This document shows positions 1 to 7,900 of a stretch of DNA of 24,810 nucleotides, piece after piece. A program made the translations under genes and the position numbers. The stretch's first letter is position 1. The number at the start of each line of letters is the position of its first letter. The stretch is from a virus, in the IMG/VR virus record IMGVR_UViG_3300008999_000034, positions 1-24,810 of that record; one strand, written 5' to 3'. Below the pieces are notes generated by a model. That model did no database searches, was not told where the DNA came from, and worked only from the letters and a program-made list of their open reading frames with translations.

Positions 1-1
1 A

Positions 2-496
2 CCATACTCAACTAGCTTCTTTAATAAAGATATAGACTATATAAAAGAATATTATCCATTTGAAAAACTAAAAGAAGCTTTTAATAAAGCAAAAGCATTG
101 TCAAGTGTAGAAGAATTTATATGGGGAGTACCTATGGAACGTCCTCACTACTATTATGAAGGTCCTGGAAAGAGACAAGACGAAACACATCCTTCTACAA
201 CACAACATTTAGCATTCGCAAAGTATTTAGATAAAGAGTTAAATTTAAATGGAACTAATTTATACACAGAACAGATGAGTAAATACCTCAAAGACATTGA
301 AGATGTATTTTGCGAACCTGATCTAGATTTTGATAAATTAGCAAAAAATGAAAAACCCCAATATCGTTTATTTGGTTACGGGTCTAGCTGGAATAAAAAC
401 AAACACCTTCAATTACCTTACAAAAATTACCCTTCTAAGATATTCAATAAAGGGTACCAAGCGTATGACAATGACATGAAAACATGGAAGCAGTAA
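2..496 (+). CDS. Possible SGNH/GDSL-type hydrolase, C-terminal part (5' end outside window)
   Basis: The reading frame is open from the first bases of the window to the TAA at 494-496, so the gene begins upstream; a TTG at 98 is in frame but is not needed as a start. Near nt 179-190 the protein reads D-E-T-H-P-S, followed by T-T-Q-H-L-A-F-A-K-Y-L. This resembles the last conserved block of SGNH/GDSL esterases, DxxHPs..gH..fA..L, where the Asp and His are catalytic. The preceding catalytic Ser, Gly and Asn blocks would lie upstream and cannot be checked. If the match is real, the protein may be an esterase acting on surface sugars or on virion glycans, which would suit the glycosyltransferase-like neighbour it overlaps by 13 bases. 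The tail after the block, residues rich in Lys, Tyr and Trp, is unassigned. It could equally be an unrelated phage protein. Confidence 0.45.
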   Translation, partial: PYSTSFFNKDIDYIKEYYPFEKLKEAFNKAKALSSVEEFIWGVPMERPHYYYEGPGKRQDETHPSTTQHLAFAKYLDKELNLNGTNLYTEQMSKYLKDIEDVFCEPDLDFDKLAKNEKPQYRLFGYGSSWNKNKHLQLPYKNYPSKIFNKGYQAYDNDMKTWKQ

Positions 497-1119
497 TTAT
501 CTCAGGTTACTTAAAAGATCTGTCCGATAATATAATTCCATTTATTAAAGGTAATGACTTATATGTTCATACCTGGAATGATAGAGATAATACAAGATGG
601 TTAAATAAACTTGAAAGATATAGGAAGTATACTAATAAGATGATATGTTATGTAGATCCTCCTAAGTACGAAAAAAAGCTTTATTCTTATTTTTATTCAA
701 CTTATAGAGCGTTAGATCTTATACCTAATATAGATATATACGACAAGATAGTAAAATTTAAACCTAACTTGATAGGAGATAAGATTGAATTTAAAGGTGA
801 TACACAGAAATACTTTAATAAAGCTAAACTAGCTACGAGACCTTTATTAAAAGACTACAACAGAGAAGACTGTTTATATGGCTCAGTATACTATAAGAAT
901 ATAGATGAAAGATTATTTTCTGGTCATTCGTTGGCTTTTAAAAAAAACTTTCTTATATTAAATGATATAGAGGCGTCTATGTATAAACTAGATAACACGT
1001 TAGAACAGAAGTACGGAAAAGAATACGAAGGAAGTATATTTTGGACTGAGTGGTTTAGTAATAATAAAACGCCAATAATAGTAGATACAGATTTAATCAT
1101 ACCTAATAATAAAATGTAA
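484..1119 (+). CDS. Glycosyltransferase-like protein
   Basis: This is a 211-residue protein starting at ATG 484, inside the end of the previous gene. The N-terminus, A-V-I-I-S-G-Y-L-K-D-L, leads into D-L-Y-V-H-T-W-N. Further on, Y-S-Y-F-Y-S-T-Y-R-A-L precedes I-Y-D-K-I-V-K-F-K-P-N-L. The layout of an ISGxxR/K strand, a D(I/L)(F/Y)(I/V)HTW segment and a yD.vir.RpDl segment is typical of a family of polysaccharide-associated glycosyltransferase-like proteins found in bacteria and large phages. There is no signal peptide or membrane segment, so it is expected in the cytoplasm. A role in decorating a phage tail or capsid protein, or in changing host surface sugar, is inference. I see no clear DxD metal-binding motif, so activity is uncertain. 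The stop codon shares its last A with the next start (TAATG). Confidence 0.45.
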   Translation: MEAVIISGYLKDLSDNIIPFIKGNDLYVHTWNDRDNTRWLNKLERYRKYTNKMICYVDPPKYEKKLYSYFYSTYRALDLIPNIDIYDKIVKFKPNLIGDKIEFKGDTQKYFNKAKLATRPLLKDYNREDCLYGSVYYKNIDERLFSGHSLAFKKNFLILNDIEASMYKLDNTLEQKYGKEYEGSIFWTEWFSNNKTPIIVDTDLIIPNNKM

Positions 1120-1373
1120 TGGCAAAAAAAACTAAATTAGCACAAGAAGAAATTCAAGCACTTGAAAACATTAAAACAAAAAATATAGCTATCGTCGAAG
1201 AATTCGGGAGAATAGGTATAATTAATTTAGATATAGAAGCTAGACAAGAAAGAGCAGAAGACTTCTTAGCTAAGTTAAGAAATGAAGAAGTTAACTTATC
1301 AAAATCACTAGAAGAAAAGTACGGAAAAGGTACAGTAAATCTAGAAACTGGAGAGTTTAACTCCCTTAAGTAA
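1119..1373 (+). CDS. Small coiled-coil protein of unknown function
   Basis: This 84-residue hydrophilic protein starts with an ATG that overlaps the previous TAA by one base, so the two are probably translationally coupled. It is rich in Glu, Lys and Leu and predicted by eye to be almost wholly helical. Two helices are separated by a short I-G-I-I-N-L segment near residues 32-37. It ends T-V-N-L-E-T-G-E-F, a turn-rich tail. Small coiled-coil proteins of this kind are common in T4-like genomes next to virion genes, but I do not recognise the family. It is the last gene before a 146-base gap and the tail sheath gene. Confidence 0.7.
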   Translation: MAKKTKLAQEEIQALENIKTKNIAIVEEFGRIGIINLDIEARQERAEDFLAKLRNEEVNLSKSLEEKYGKGTVNLETGEFNSLK

Positions 1374-1425
1374 AAACTTTTTTAACTTACATTTTTATCT
1401 TAGTAGGTTTTCAACTTTCTTTTCC

Positions 1426-1434
1426 TATTTATAA
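1426..1434 (+). promoter_or_regulatory. TATTTATAA motif, candidate late promoter (distal copy before sheath)
   Basis: First of two copies of TATTTATAA in the gap before the tail sheath gene, about 86 bases before its start. The same nonamer or its first eight bases recurs before several other genes in this window (see findings). In an AT-rich genome a single copy carries little weight. Confidence 0.3.
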
Positions 1435-1448
1435 ATGTTAATATCATA

Positions 1449-1470
1449 CGAACAGGCAGATCTGTTTTCG
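1449..1470 (+). other. Imperfect hairpin in the leader before the tail sheath gene
   Basis: CGAACAG pairs with CTGTT-(TT)-CG around a GCAGAT loop, and the 8-base palindrome CAGATCTG sits inside. It lies between the two TATTTATAA copies. It could end transcription from the upstream genes or be a regulatory site; the stem is short and has a bulge. Confidence 0.25.
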
Positions 1471-1482
1471 ATTTACTAACGA

Positions 1483-1491
1483 TATTTATAA
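1483..1491 (+). promoter_or_regulatory. TATTTATAA motif, candidate late promoter before tail sheath
   Basis: TATTTATAA ends 28 bases before the sheath ATG. An identical motif lies 36-37 bases before the 9037 gene and about 24 bases before the tail tube gene. The distance would suit a -10 element with a short leader. T4 late promoters use TATAAATA as their only core element, and this motif is a two-base variant of it. Confidence 0.45.
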
Positions 1492-1519
1492 GAGAACGAA
1501 TAATCTAATTTAAGATACA

Positions 1520-3262
1520 ATGGCAGAATCATTAATCTCCCCAGGGGTACTATCAAGAGAGCAAGATAGATCTTTTATTGCTCCCGCTCCATTAGAAGCT
1601 GGTGCAGCTTTTATAGGGCCAACAGTAATCGGACCAGTAGAAGAACCAACAGTGGTTACTTCATACGGTAGCTACCAAAGCAAATTTGGTGTTACTTTCG
1701 AGTCTGGTTCTAACAAATACGAATTTTTAACCTCACTAGCAGTTAAGTCCTACTTTGAGCAAGGAGGTAACTCAGCATTGATTACTAGAGTAGTAAACGG
1801 TTCCTTCACTGGAGCTTCTAACTCTACAATCGCTTCAGCAGATGCAGGTACAGCGCCATTCACTATCCAAACTTTAGGAAAAGGAGCTATACTTAATAAC
1901 TCTACAGGAGCAGGAGATGCAGGAGCACAAAATAGCGACGGGTCACTAGTTGACGGTAGCGCAGAAAATATTAGATGGGAAATCGGTAACGTTGACGCAA
2001 AGAACGGTACATTCTCATTATTGATCAGAAGAGGAGATGATAATTTAAGTCAAAAGACAGTACTTGAATCATTCAACGATCTTAGTTTAGATCCTAATTC
2101 AGAAGGATACGTTGCTAAAATTATTGGAGATCAGTATAAGTCTAAATCAGTAGATGGTGGACAGACTTATATCTCTACAAAAGGATCATATGTAAACAGA
2201 TCTAACTACATTAGAGTAGCATCTGTAGACAGACAAACACTTAATTACTTAGCTAACGATGGAGTTTCAGTAAGAACAGCAGCATACACTGGTTCTTTAC
2301 CGGTAGCATCTTCTGGATCTTTCCACGGAGCAGCAGGTAATTTATATCAATCAACTGAACCTAACAAACATTTCTCAGAAATTTCAGCTGGAAATACACA
2401 AGGTTTAGAAGCAGCAGATTATTCGGATGCTATTTCAATTTTAACTAACCAAGACGAATACGTTTTCAATATCGTTTCTGCTCCAGGATTAATTTATTCA
2501 TTCGGAGATCATAAAACTCAATTAGATGCAGTTATTTCATTAGCATCTAATAGAGGAGACAATATTGCAGTAGTAGATTTATCTTCATATGGAACTTCAG
2601 TATCTAATGCAGCAGGAAATGCAGCATCAGTTAATAGTTCTTATGCAGCTACTTACTGGCCTTGGCTACAAATGCAGTCTTCAACTGGCAAGTTAGAGTT
2701 CGTTCCTGCCTCAGTTGTAATTCCAGGTGTATATACATTCACTGACGGAGCTGCAGCACCATGGTTTGCACCAGCTGGTTTAACTAGAGGTGGAATATCA
2801 GATGTAATTCAAGCAGAAAGAAAATTAACTAGATCTCAAAGAGATACATTATATAGTGCTAATGTTAACCCAATCGCTACATTCCCAGGAAGTGGAATAT
2901 CAGTATTCGGTCAAAAGACATTACAGAAGAAAAAATCAGCACTAGATAGAGTAAATGTTAGAAGACTATTAATTGACCTTAAGAAATTCTTAGGAGATCA
3001 AGCTAAATCATTAGTATTCGAACAAAATACAATTGCAACAAGAAATACATTCTTGTCTAACGTTAATCCTTACTTAGAATCAGTGGTACAGAGACAAGGT
3101 CTTTATGCTTACAGAGTAGTAATGGACGACACGAATAACACCGCAGACGTAATTGACAGAAACCAATTGGTAGGGCAGATATTTATTCAGCCTGCAAAAA
3201 CAGCGGAATTCATTACACTTGATTTCGTAATCTTACCAACAGGTGCAACATTAGGTGAATAA
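1520..3262 (+). CDS. Tail sheath protein (gp18-like)
   Basis: This 580-residue protein is the contractile sheath subunit, which polymerises around the tail tube and shortens to drive it through the host envelope. The N-terminus S-P-G-V-L-S-R-E-Q-D is the classic sheath start. The last third carries the conserved sheath C-terminal domain: V-N-V-R-R-L near residue 478, then a helix with F-L-G-D-Q-A-K-S-L-V-F-E, the G-L-Y-A-Y-R-V-V-M-D segment, N-T-A-D-V-I-D and Q-I-F-I-Q-P-A-K-T-A-E-F-I near the end. The middle, about residues 90-400, is Ser/Gly/Ala-rich and variable, as expected for the surface-exposed insertion domains. Length is slightly under T4 gp18 (659 residues). It is followed 38 bases later by the tube gene, the usual sheath-tube pair. 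Confidence 0.95.
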   Translation: MAESLISPGVLSREQDRSFIAPAPLEAGAAFIGPTVIGPVEEPTVVTSYGSYQSKFGVTFESGSNKYEFLTSLAVKSYFEQGGNSALITRVVNGSFTGASNSTIASADAGTAPFTIQTLGKGAILNNSTGAGDAGAQNSDGSLVDGSAENIRWEIGNVDAKNGTFSLLIRRGDDNLSQKTVLESFNDLSLDPNSEGYVAKIIGDQYKSKSVDGGQTYISTKGSYVNRSNYIRVASVDRQTLNYLANDGVSVRTAAYTGSLPVASSGSFHGAAGNLYQSTEPNKHFSEISAGNTQGLEAADYSDAISILTNQDEYVFNIVSAPGLIYSFGDHKTQLDAVISLASNRGDNIAVVDLSSYGTSVSNAAGNAASVNSSYAATYWPWLQMQSSTGKLEFVPASVVIPGVYTFTDGAAAPWFAPAGLTRGGISDVIQAERKLTRSQRDTLYSANVNPIATFPGSGISVFGQKTLQKKKSALDRVNVRRLLIDLKKFLGDQAKSLVFEQNTIATRNTFLSNVNPYLESVVQRQGLYAYRVVMDDTNNTADVIDRNQLVGQIFIQPAKTAEFITLDFVILPTGATLGE

Positions 3263-3276
3263 ATTTAAAAGTTGAA

Positions 3277-3285
3277 TATTTATAA
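3277..3285 (+). promoter_or_regulatory. TATTTATAA motif, candidate late promoter before tail tube
   Basis: TATTTATAA lies in the 38-base gap between the sheath and tube genes and ends 15 bases before the tube ATG. It may allow the abundant tube protein to be transcribed separately from the sheath. Confidence 0.4.
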
Positions 3286-3300
3286 TAAAGATAACATAAA

Positions 3301-3786
3301 ATGGCAGTATTAGATCCTAACGAAATAATGTTCAGAGCTTTCGAACCGAAAGTCCAAAACAGATTTATCATGTATATTGATGCAATTCCATCATTCATGA
3401 TAAAAAACGTCAAAGCACCTACGTTTACAGACAACGTAGTAAAGCTAGACCATATAAATTCATACAGAAAAATTAGAGGAAAGAGAGAATGGGCAGAGAT
3501 GACTATGACTCTATACGATCCGATAACTCCAAGTGGAGCACAAGCCGTAATGGAATGGGCAAGACTAGGATACGAATCAGTAACTGGTAGAGCTGGATAT
3601 TCAGATTTCTACAAAAAAGATTTAACTCTTAACGTATTAGGTCCTGTAGGGGACGTAATTGGAGAATGGATCATTAAAGGTGCATTCGTTACAAACGGAG
3701 ACTTTGGTCAATTTGACTGGTCTTCTGATGCAGTAGTTGATTTAGGAATTACAATCAACATGGATTACTGTATATTGAATTACTAG
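3301..3786 (+). CDS. Tail tube protein (gp19-like)
   Basis: This 161-residue protein forms the inner tube through which DNA passes. Its length nearly equals T4 gp19 (163 residues). The N-terminal half reads as a tube fold: N-R-F-I-M-Y-I-D near residue 20, I-P-S-F-M-I-K-N-V-K-A-P, then the tube-specific W-A-E-M-T-M-T-L-Y-D-P-I-T-P-S-G-A-Q near residue 62. The C-terminus carries W-I-I-K-G-A-F and a final strand with D-L-G-I-T-I-N-M-D-Y-C. Position directly after the sheath and before the assembly protein and tape measure genes is the canonical order. It ends at TAG, the only TAG stop in the window, just before a strong terminator. Confidence 0.93.
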   Translation: MAVLDPNEIMFRAFEPKVQNRFIMYIDAIPSFMIKNVKAPTFTDNVVKLDHINSYRKIRGKREWAEMTMTLYDPITPSGAQAVMEWARLGYESVTGRAGYSDFYKKDLTLNVLGPVGDVIGEWIIKGAFVTNGDFGQFDWSSDAVVDLGITINMDYCILNY

Positions 3787-3813
3787 GAATAAAATACTTT
3801 ATTATATATTAAG

Positions 3814-3838
3814 AAGCCCCCTTGTGGGGCTTTTTTTT
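3814..3838 (+). terminator. Rho-independent terminator after tail tube gene
   Basis: AAGCCCC pairs perfectly with GGGGCTT (7 bp) around a CTTGT loop and runs straight into eight T. It is the strongest terminator in the window and lies 28 bases after the tube stop. It probably closes the sheath/tube transcripts and keeps their level apart from the downstream assembly genes. Confidence 0.92.
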
Positions 3839-3860
3839 AGTTTATAGTTGTTTCTAAAAG

Positions 3861-3880
3861 TTTATATTCGTATATTTATA
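3861..3880 (+). promoter_or_regulatory. Candidate promoter region before gp26-like gene
   Basis: TTTATATT at 3861-3868 is followed by CGTATATTTATA, which contains TATTTATA at 3873-3880. Both recurrent motifs of this window therefore sit together just after the terminator and 30 bases before the next ATG, the place where a new promoter is needed. Confidence 0.45.
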
Positions 3881-3909
3881 TATAAACTAGTTCTAATTAT
3901 TAATAATTT

Positions 3910-4674
3910 ATGGAAAATCAAGTAAAAAAGGCAGAAAAGCCTAAATTTCAAATCCCTACCGAACAGGTAGACATTCCATCTAAAGGTAAGTTATACCCAT
4001 CCGATCACCCTCTGGCCAGTGGTAAAGTCGAAATGAAGTATATGACTGCCAAAGAGGAAGATATCTTAACGAATCAAAACTACATTGAAAAAGGAGTAGT
4101 AATTGATAAGTTATTACAATCACTAATCGTATCAGATTTCAACTACAACGATTTACTTATTGGAGACAAAAATGCAATTATGGTTGCAGCACGTATATTA
4201 TCTTACGGTAAAGATTACGATATTCAATATAACGGTAAAGATATTACAGTTGATTTAACTGAAATCAAAGATAAAGAGTTAGATTTCGATAGTCTTGAAC
4301 AAGGACAGAGAGAGTTTACTTTTGGACTACCTAAAAGTGGTAATGAAGTAACTTTTAAACTTCTTACTCATGGAGATGATAAAAACATTGACAGAGAAGT
4401 AGAAGGACTAAAGAAAATCAACAGAGAAAGTAGCGCTACACTATCAACTAGAATGAAGTACATTATTACTTCAGTAAATGGAGATAGAGAGGTATCTACA
4501 ATAAGACAGTTTGTTGACCAAGGGCTATTAGCTCAAGATGCAAGAGCATTGAGAGAAGAATACGCAAGAGTACAACCAGATGTTGAATTTAAAGTCTACC
4601 ATGTGGATGAAGACGGTGTTGGGGAGGACATCGACGTCCCTGTGACGATCAACTTTTTTTGGCCTGACGCCTAA
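3910..4674 (+). CDS. Tail/baseplate assembly protein, gp26-like (zero-frame product)
   Basis: This 254-residue protein resembles the T4 gp26 baseplate family (T4_baseplate). The N-terminus has I-P-S-K-G-K-L-Y-P (22-30), followed by a K-V-E-M-K-Y-M-T-A-K-E-E-D-I-L segment (about 39-54), and a helix with I-D-K-L-L-Q-S-L-I. These are the hallmark blocks of the family. T4 gp26 is 208 residues, so this one is a little longer. Residues about 130-235 hold the second, charged domain. Gene position between tail tube and tape measure is exactly where long-tailed phages encode their tail assembly chaperones, which are commonly made in short and frameshifted long forms. Here the last codons contain seven T, and the +1 frame after it stays open for 87 codons (next entry). 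The zero-frame stop TAA is at 4672-4674. No Shine-Dalgarno is visible; the leader is A/T only. Confidence 0.8.
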   Translation: MENQVKKAEKPKFQIPTEQVDIPSKGKLYPSDHPLASGKVEMKYMTAKEEDILTNQNYIEKGVVIDKLLQSLIVSDFNYNDLLIGDKNAIMVAARILSYGKDYDIQYNGKDITVDLTEIKDKELDFDSLEQGQREFTFGLPKSGNEVTFKLLTHGDDKNIDREVEGLKKINRESSATLSTRMKYIITSVNGDREVSTIRQFVDQGLLAQDARALREEYARVQPDVEFKVYHVDEDGVGEDIDVPVTINFFWPDA

Positions 4675-4924
4675 CGCTGCTGCGGAAACGCGAAGCAGAT
4701 TATTTCGGCAAATACACGACATAGTATTTCATGGTAAAGGTGGCTATGACTGGCATACTGTGTATAACATGCCGATATGGTTAAGAAGATTAACTTTCAA
4801 CTATATTAACGAGTGGTATAAAGAGCAAAACGAAGAAAACGAAAGCGCTCAACAACAAACCACAGATAATAGACCAAAAGGACCGGATATTTCTCCATCC
4901 TATAGCACAACGGCTTCTAAATAA
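4646..4924 (+). CDS. Frameshift-expressed C-terminal domain, gp51-like
   Basis: This +1-frame region has no usable start before its conserved part: upstream it is closed by TGA at 4643-4645, and the first ATG (4769) lies in the middle of the recognisable domain. It joins the gp26-like gene if the ribosome shifts +1 (or -2) on the seven T at 4654-4660, giving N-F-F-G-L-T-P-N. The fusion would be 337 residues (250 + 87). The extension contains F-H-G-K-G-G-Y-D-W, then Y-N-M-P-I-W-L-R-R-L-T-F and I-N-E-W-Y, a block I recognise from the short proteins that follow gp26 in T4-like genomes. In T4 genes 26 and 51 are adjacent. The last 30 residues are Gln/Asn/Ser/Thr/Pro-rich and probably disordered. 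A homopolymer sequencing error is the main alternative. Confidence 0.72.
   Translation, partial: RSTFFGLTPNAAAETRSRLFRQIHDIVFHGKGGYDWHTVYNMPIWLRRLTFNYINEWYKEQNEENESAQQQTTDNRPKGPDISPSYSTTASK
4654..4661 (+). promoter_or_regulatory. Candidate programmed frameshift site (T7-G)
   Basis: In the zero frame the codons read AAC TTT TTT TGG. If tRNA-Phe in the P site slides from 4657-4659 to 4658-4660, the next codon becomes GGC and the long +1 frame opens. A -1 shift would end almost at once at a TGA (4665-4667), so only +1 or -2 is productive. Transcript slippage on seven T is also possible. Confidence 0.65.
4677..4698 (+). other. GC-rich RNA hairpin just downstream of the frameshift site
   Basis: CTGCTGCG pairs with CGCG-(AA)-GCAG around a GAAA tetraloop: eight pairs, one of them a T-G wobble, with a two-base AA bulge. 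It begins two bases after the zero-frame TAA and 16 bases after the T run. In this AT-rich genome such a GC-rich stem inside a coding region stands out and could stimulate frameshifting. Confidence 0.5.
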
Positions 4925-4938
4925 TTAGGAGCCTTTGC

Positions 4939-4946
4939 TATTTATA
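4939..4946 (+). promoter_or_regulatory. TATTTATA motif, candidate late promoter before tape measure
   Basis: TATTTATA lies in the 38-base gap between the frameshift extension and the tape measure ATG and ends 16 bases before it. It has the same placement as the copy before the tube gene. Confidence 0.4.
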
Positions 4947-4962
4947 TTAAACTCATAGGTAA

Positions 4963-7900
4963 ATGGCGGAAGAAAAAGATCCCCTACAAGGTAACGAAGG
5001 AGCTACACAAGCACGTATAGATCAATTAAAAATGATCAATAGGGAAGGAGCGCAAGCTAAAGCAGCTCTTGAAGGGTTAGCTGGTGCCTTTAAGAATCTT
5101 GGAGCAGCCGATGCTGTCTTCGCCGAACGCGCAGTTAAGTCTAGTAATGAGATAGCAGGACAAGTAAAAAACTTTAGTAAATCATATAAAGATAATATTG
5201 ATCTTGCTAAAAAACTTTCTGGTTTTACTACGAACCAGCTAAAAGATACAAAAACACGTAATGCTTTTGAAAAACAGGTACTCAAAGCTGAAGCAGAACA
5301 AGCATCAGTACAGGCACAAAAAGCCGAGCTAGCAGAAAGAGCAGAAGTACTCGGTCGAGAATTATACGCGAATGAGGTATCTCTTTTAGAACAGATTAAA
5401 CAAGTTGTTTTAGCTGAAGAACAAGTTATAGCTGCTAAACAACAACAAAAAGACATATCTAAAGATGCGGAGGCTCAACGAAAAACAGCTTCTGATGCAG
5501 CATTTGAATCTCAAAAGAAGAGTGAAGACTTATCAAAGCAAATAGCTTTACTATCCAGCAAGGAAGGATTAAAAGCTTTTGAACAATCAAAAGGGGCAAA
5601 AGCAACACAAGGTGAGTTAGTTAAAATAATAAATCAGAAAAAAGCACAGCTAGCTGCTGAACAAGATAATATAAAAGCTCAATCGGAGCAAATGGAAGCT
5701 GCTGAAAAAATGAAAACTGACGCTTCCAACGTAGTAAAATCGGCAGAAGATAAGCTTAAGGTAGAAAAAGCAGTAGCAGAAGCATTAGAAGAACAGCAAG
5801 AAGACTTATCAGCTCAGGTAATTACCACTGATATGATGGTTGAAAACCTTAGCAAAGCAGCTCAAGAGATAGAAAATGGTTTAAACTATGCTCAAGGATT
5901 ATCTACTGAAATAGAAAAAGTAAATAATGCCACTCCAAAATTTATAGAAGCATTTGAGAAATTTGGAGCTGCTGCATCTGGTATACCTATTATAGGTAGC
6001 GCAATTAGCTTCTTAACTGGTGGTATATCGGAGGCTTCTAAGAAGTTTAAAACACTAAAAGCAGAAGGAAAAGGAGCAGGAGAAGCGGTTAGAAAAGCTT
6101 TTGGAGGATTTGTATTTGCAGGACTTACAGCTGCATTAACAGCATTCATTTCTTTAGCAGTTGATGGAGCCAAAAAGTCTTCTGAAGCTGTAGTAACATT
6201 AAATAAGAGCGTTGCTGGATCGATGGTAAATATGCAAGCTCAGATGAGTCGAGTTTCTGCAGCAGCCGGAAAATTTAGTGTACCTTTAAATGAAGCTGCC
6301 GCTACAATAGCAGGAATAAATGATTCTCTTGGTACGTCTTTAGACTTTACCAAAGAAACTACAGAACAAGCTATTAAGTTAGCAAATAAATACGGAGTAT
6401 CTGTTGATGCCGTAGCTCATATAGTTAAAAATTCAGCAGCGAATAAAAAGACAATGACTGAGACTGTTGATGCAGTCACAGCAGGAGTAGCTAGGTTTAA
6501 TGAGATGAATAACGTCTCTATAAGTACTAAAGCTATTTTCGAAGATATAGGTAAAGCCTCTGCCACAACTTTAAGAGGCATAGGGAAACAACCTGGAGCA
6601 TTAGCAGCAGCCGCTGCAGCAGCAAGATCGTTAGGTATGTCAATGGAGGACATAAGAGCTGCATCTGAATCAACAACAGACTTCCAGAAAAGTTTAACTG
6701 ATGAAATGACTACTGAGATGATGCTCGGTAAACAGTTAAACTTAAATAAATTAAGAGAAGCAGCTTTAACAGGAAATGTAACTACACAGGCCGAAGAAAT
6801 GAAAAGGCTTGTTATGGAGAACCAAGGAAGAATTGGTAATAACGTAAAACTTCAAGAACAGTTTGCTGCTACATTAGGTATCACAAGAGACCAATATAAT
6901 GATATTATAAAAAACGGTGAGGCCCTATCTACTTTAACTGAAAAATCAGGAGCAGCAGAAGAAGCAAACGGCAAAGCTAGAAAAATGTCTCAAGAAGATA
7001 TTGCTAAATCTGTAGAAAAAACAACCGGCAAGTTAACTTCTTTAGGAGACAAAATTGCAAAGTTCCAAGAAAACATGGCTCTTGGAGCAAATAGTTTTGC
7101 CTCAGATATAATTGACGGTTTTGACGATGGATTCATGGCTGGTATGTCAAATATCGGGAGTATGATGTGGGATGAAATATCTAAAGCTTTTGAAGAAGGC
7201 TTTGACTATTTTAAATCTGGTTCAAACGTAGGAAGATTTTTAGGAGTTTTAGCAGTTGGAGGAGGAGCAGCAATAACATTTAAAGCTGCAAAAGGTGTTT
7301 TTAGCGGGATTAAAAGTTTCTTAGGACTAGGTTCTAATAAACCTACAGGTAGCGCAATGGATCCTATTCATACCGTAAGTGGAGGAATGAATGCCGGAGA
7401 TCTTACCCAATCTTTAGGTAAAGCGGGGTTCTTTAAACAGGTAAAAACTTTATTTAAAAAGCCTCAAGTGTTCTTTAGAGCATTGAAAATGAAAGGTGGC
7501 TTCTTAGGTAAACAAATAGGTAGATTTGGAACGATGTTCTCTAAAATGAAACTTCCAAATCTTACTAAGATATTCTCTAAAATAAAATTACCTAATTTAG
7601 GTAACATTTTCTCTAAACTTAAATTTCCTTCAGGAGCAGCTAGTGGTATATTAAAAACCGTAGGGGGTAAGATATTAGCACCATTAGAATTAGCAATGGG
7701 TGCTTTTAAAGGTGTTAATCAAGTTAAAGATTTAACTGCTGAACAAAAGAAAGAACAAGGTATCCGAGAGGATATGGGCGTAGTTGAAGCCGGCGTCTTA
7801 GGTGCTTTAACTGGAGGAGCTGAAAAAGGCTCGATGTTTAGTGAAAAATTAGGTATAGAGAAAGGCGGTGCAGGAGATGAAGCATTAGGTATTGCTTCTG

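Noticed and set aside
4646-4674. A -1 frameshift at the T run
   Set aside because: The -1 frame meets TGA at 4665-4667, giving only a few extra residues, and does not reach the conserved extension.
5022-5456. Antisense open frame opposite the tape measure N-terminus
   Set aside because: Ser/Ala/Cys-rich mirror of a coiled-coil coding region; explained by codon bias of the real gene.
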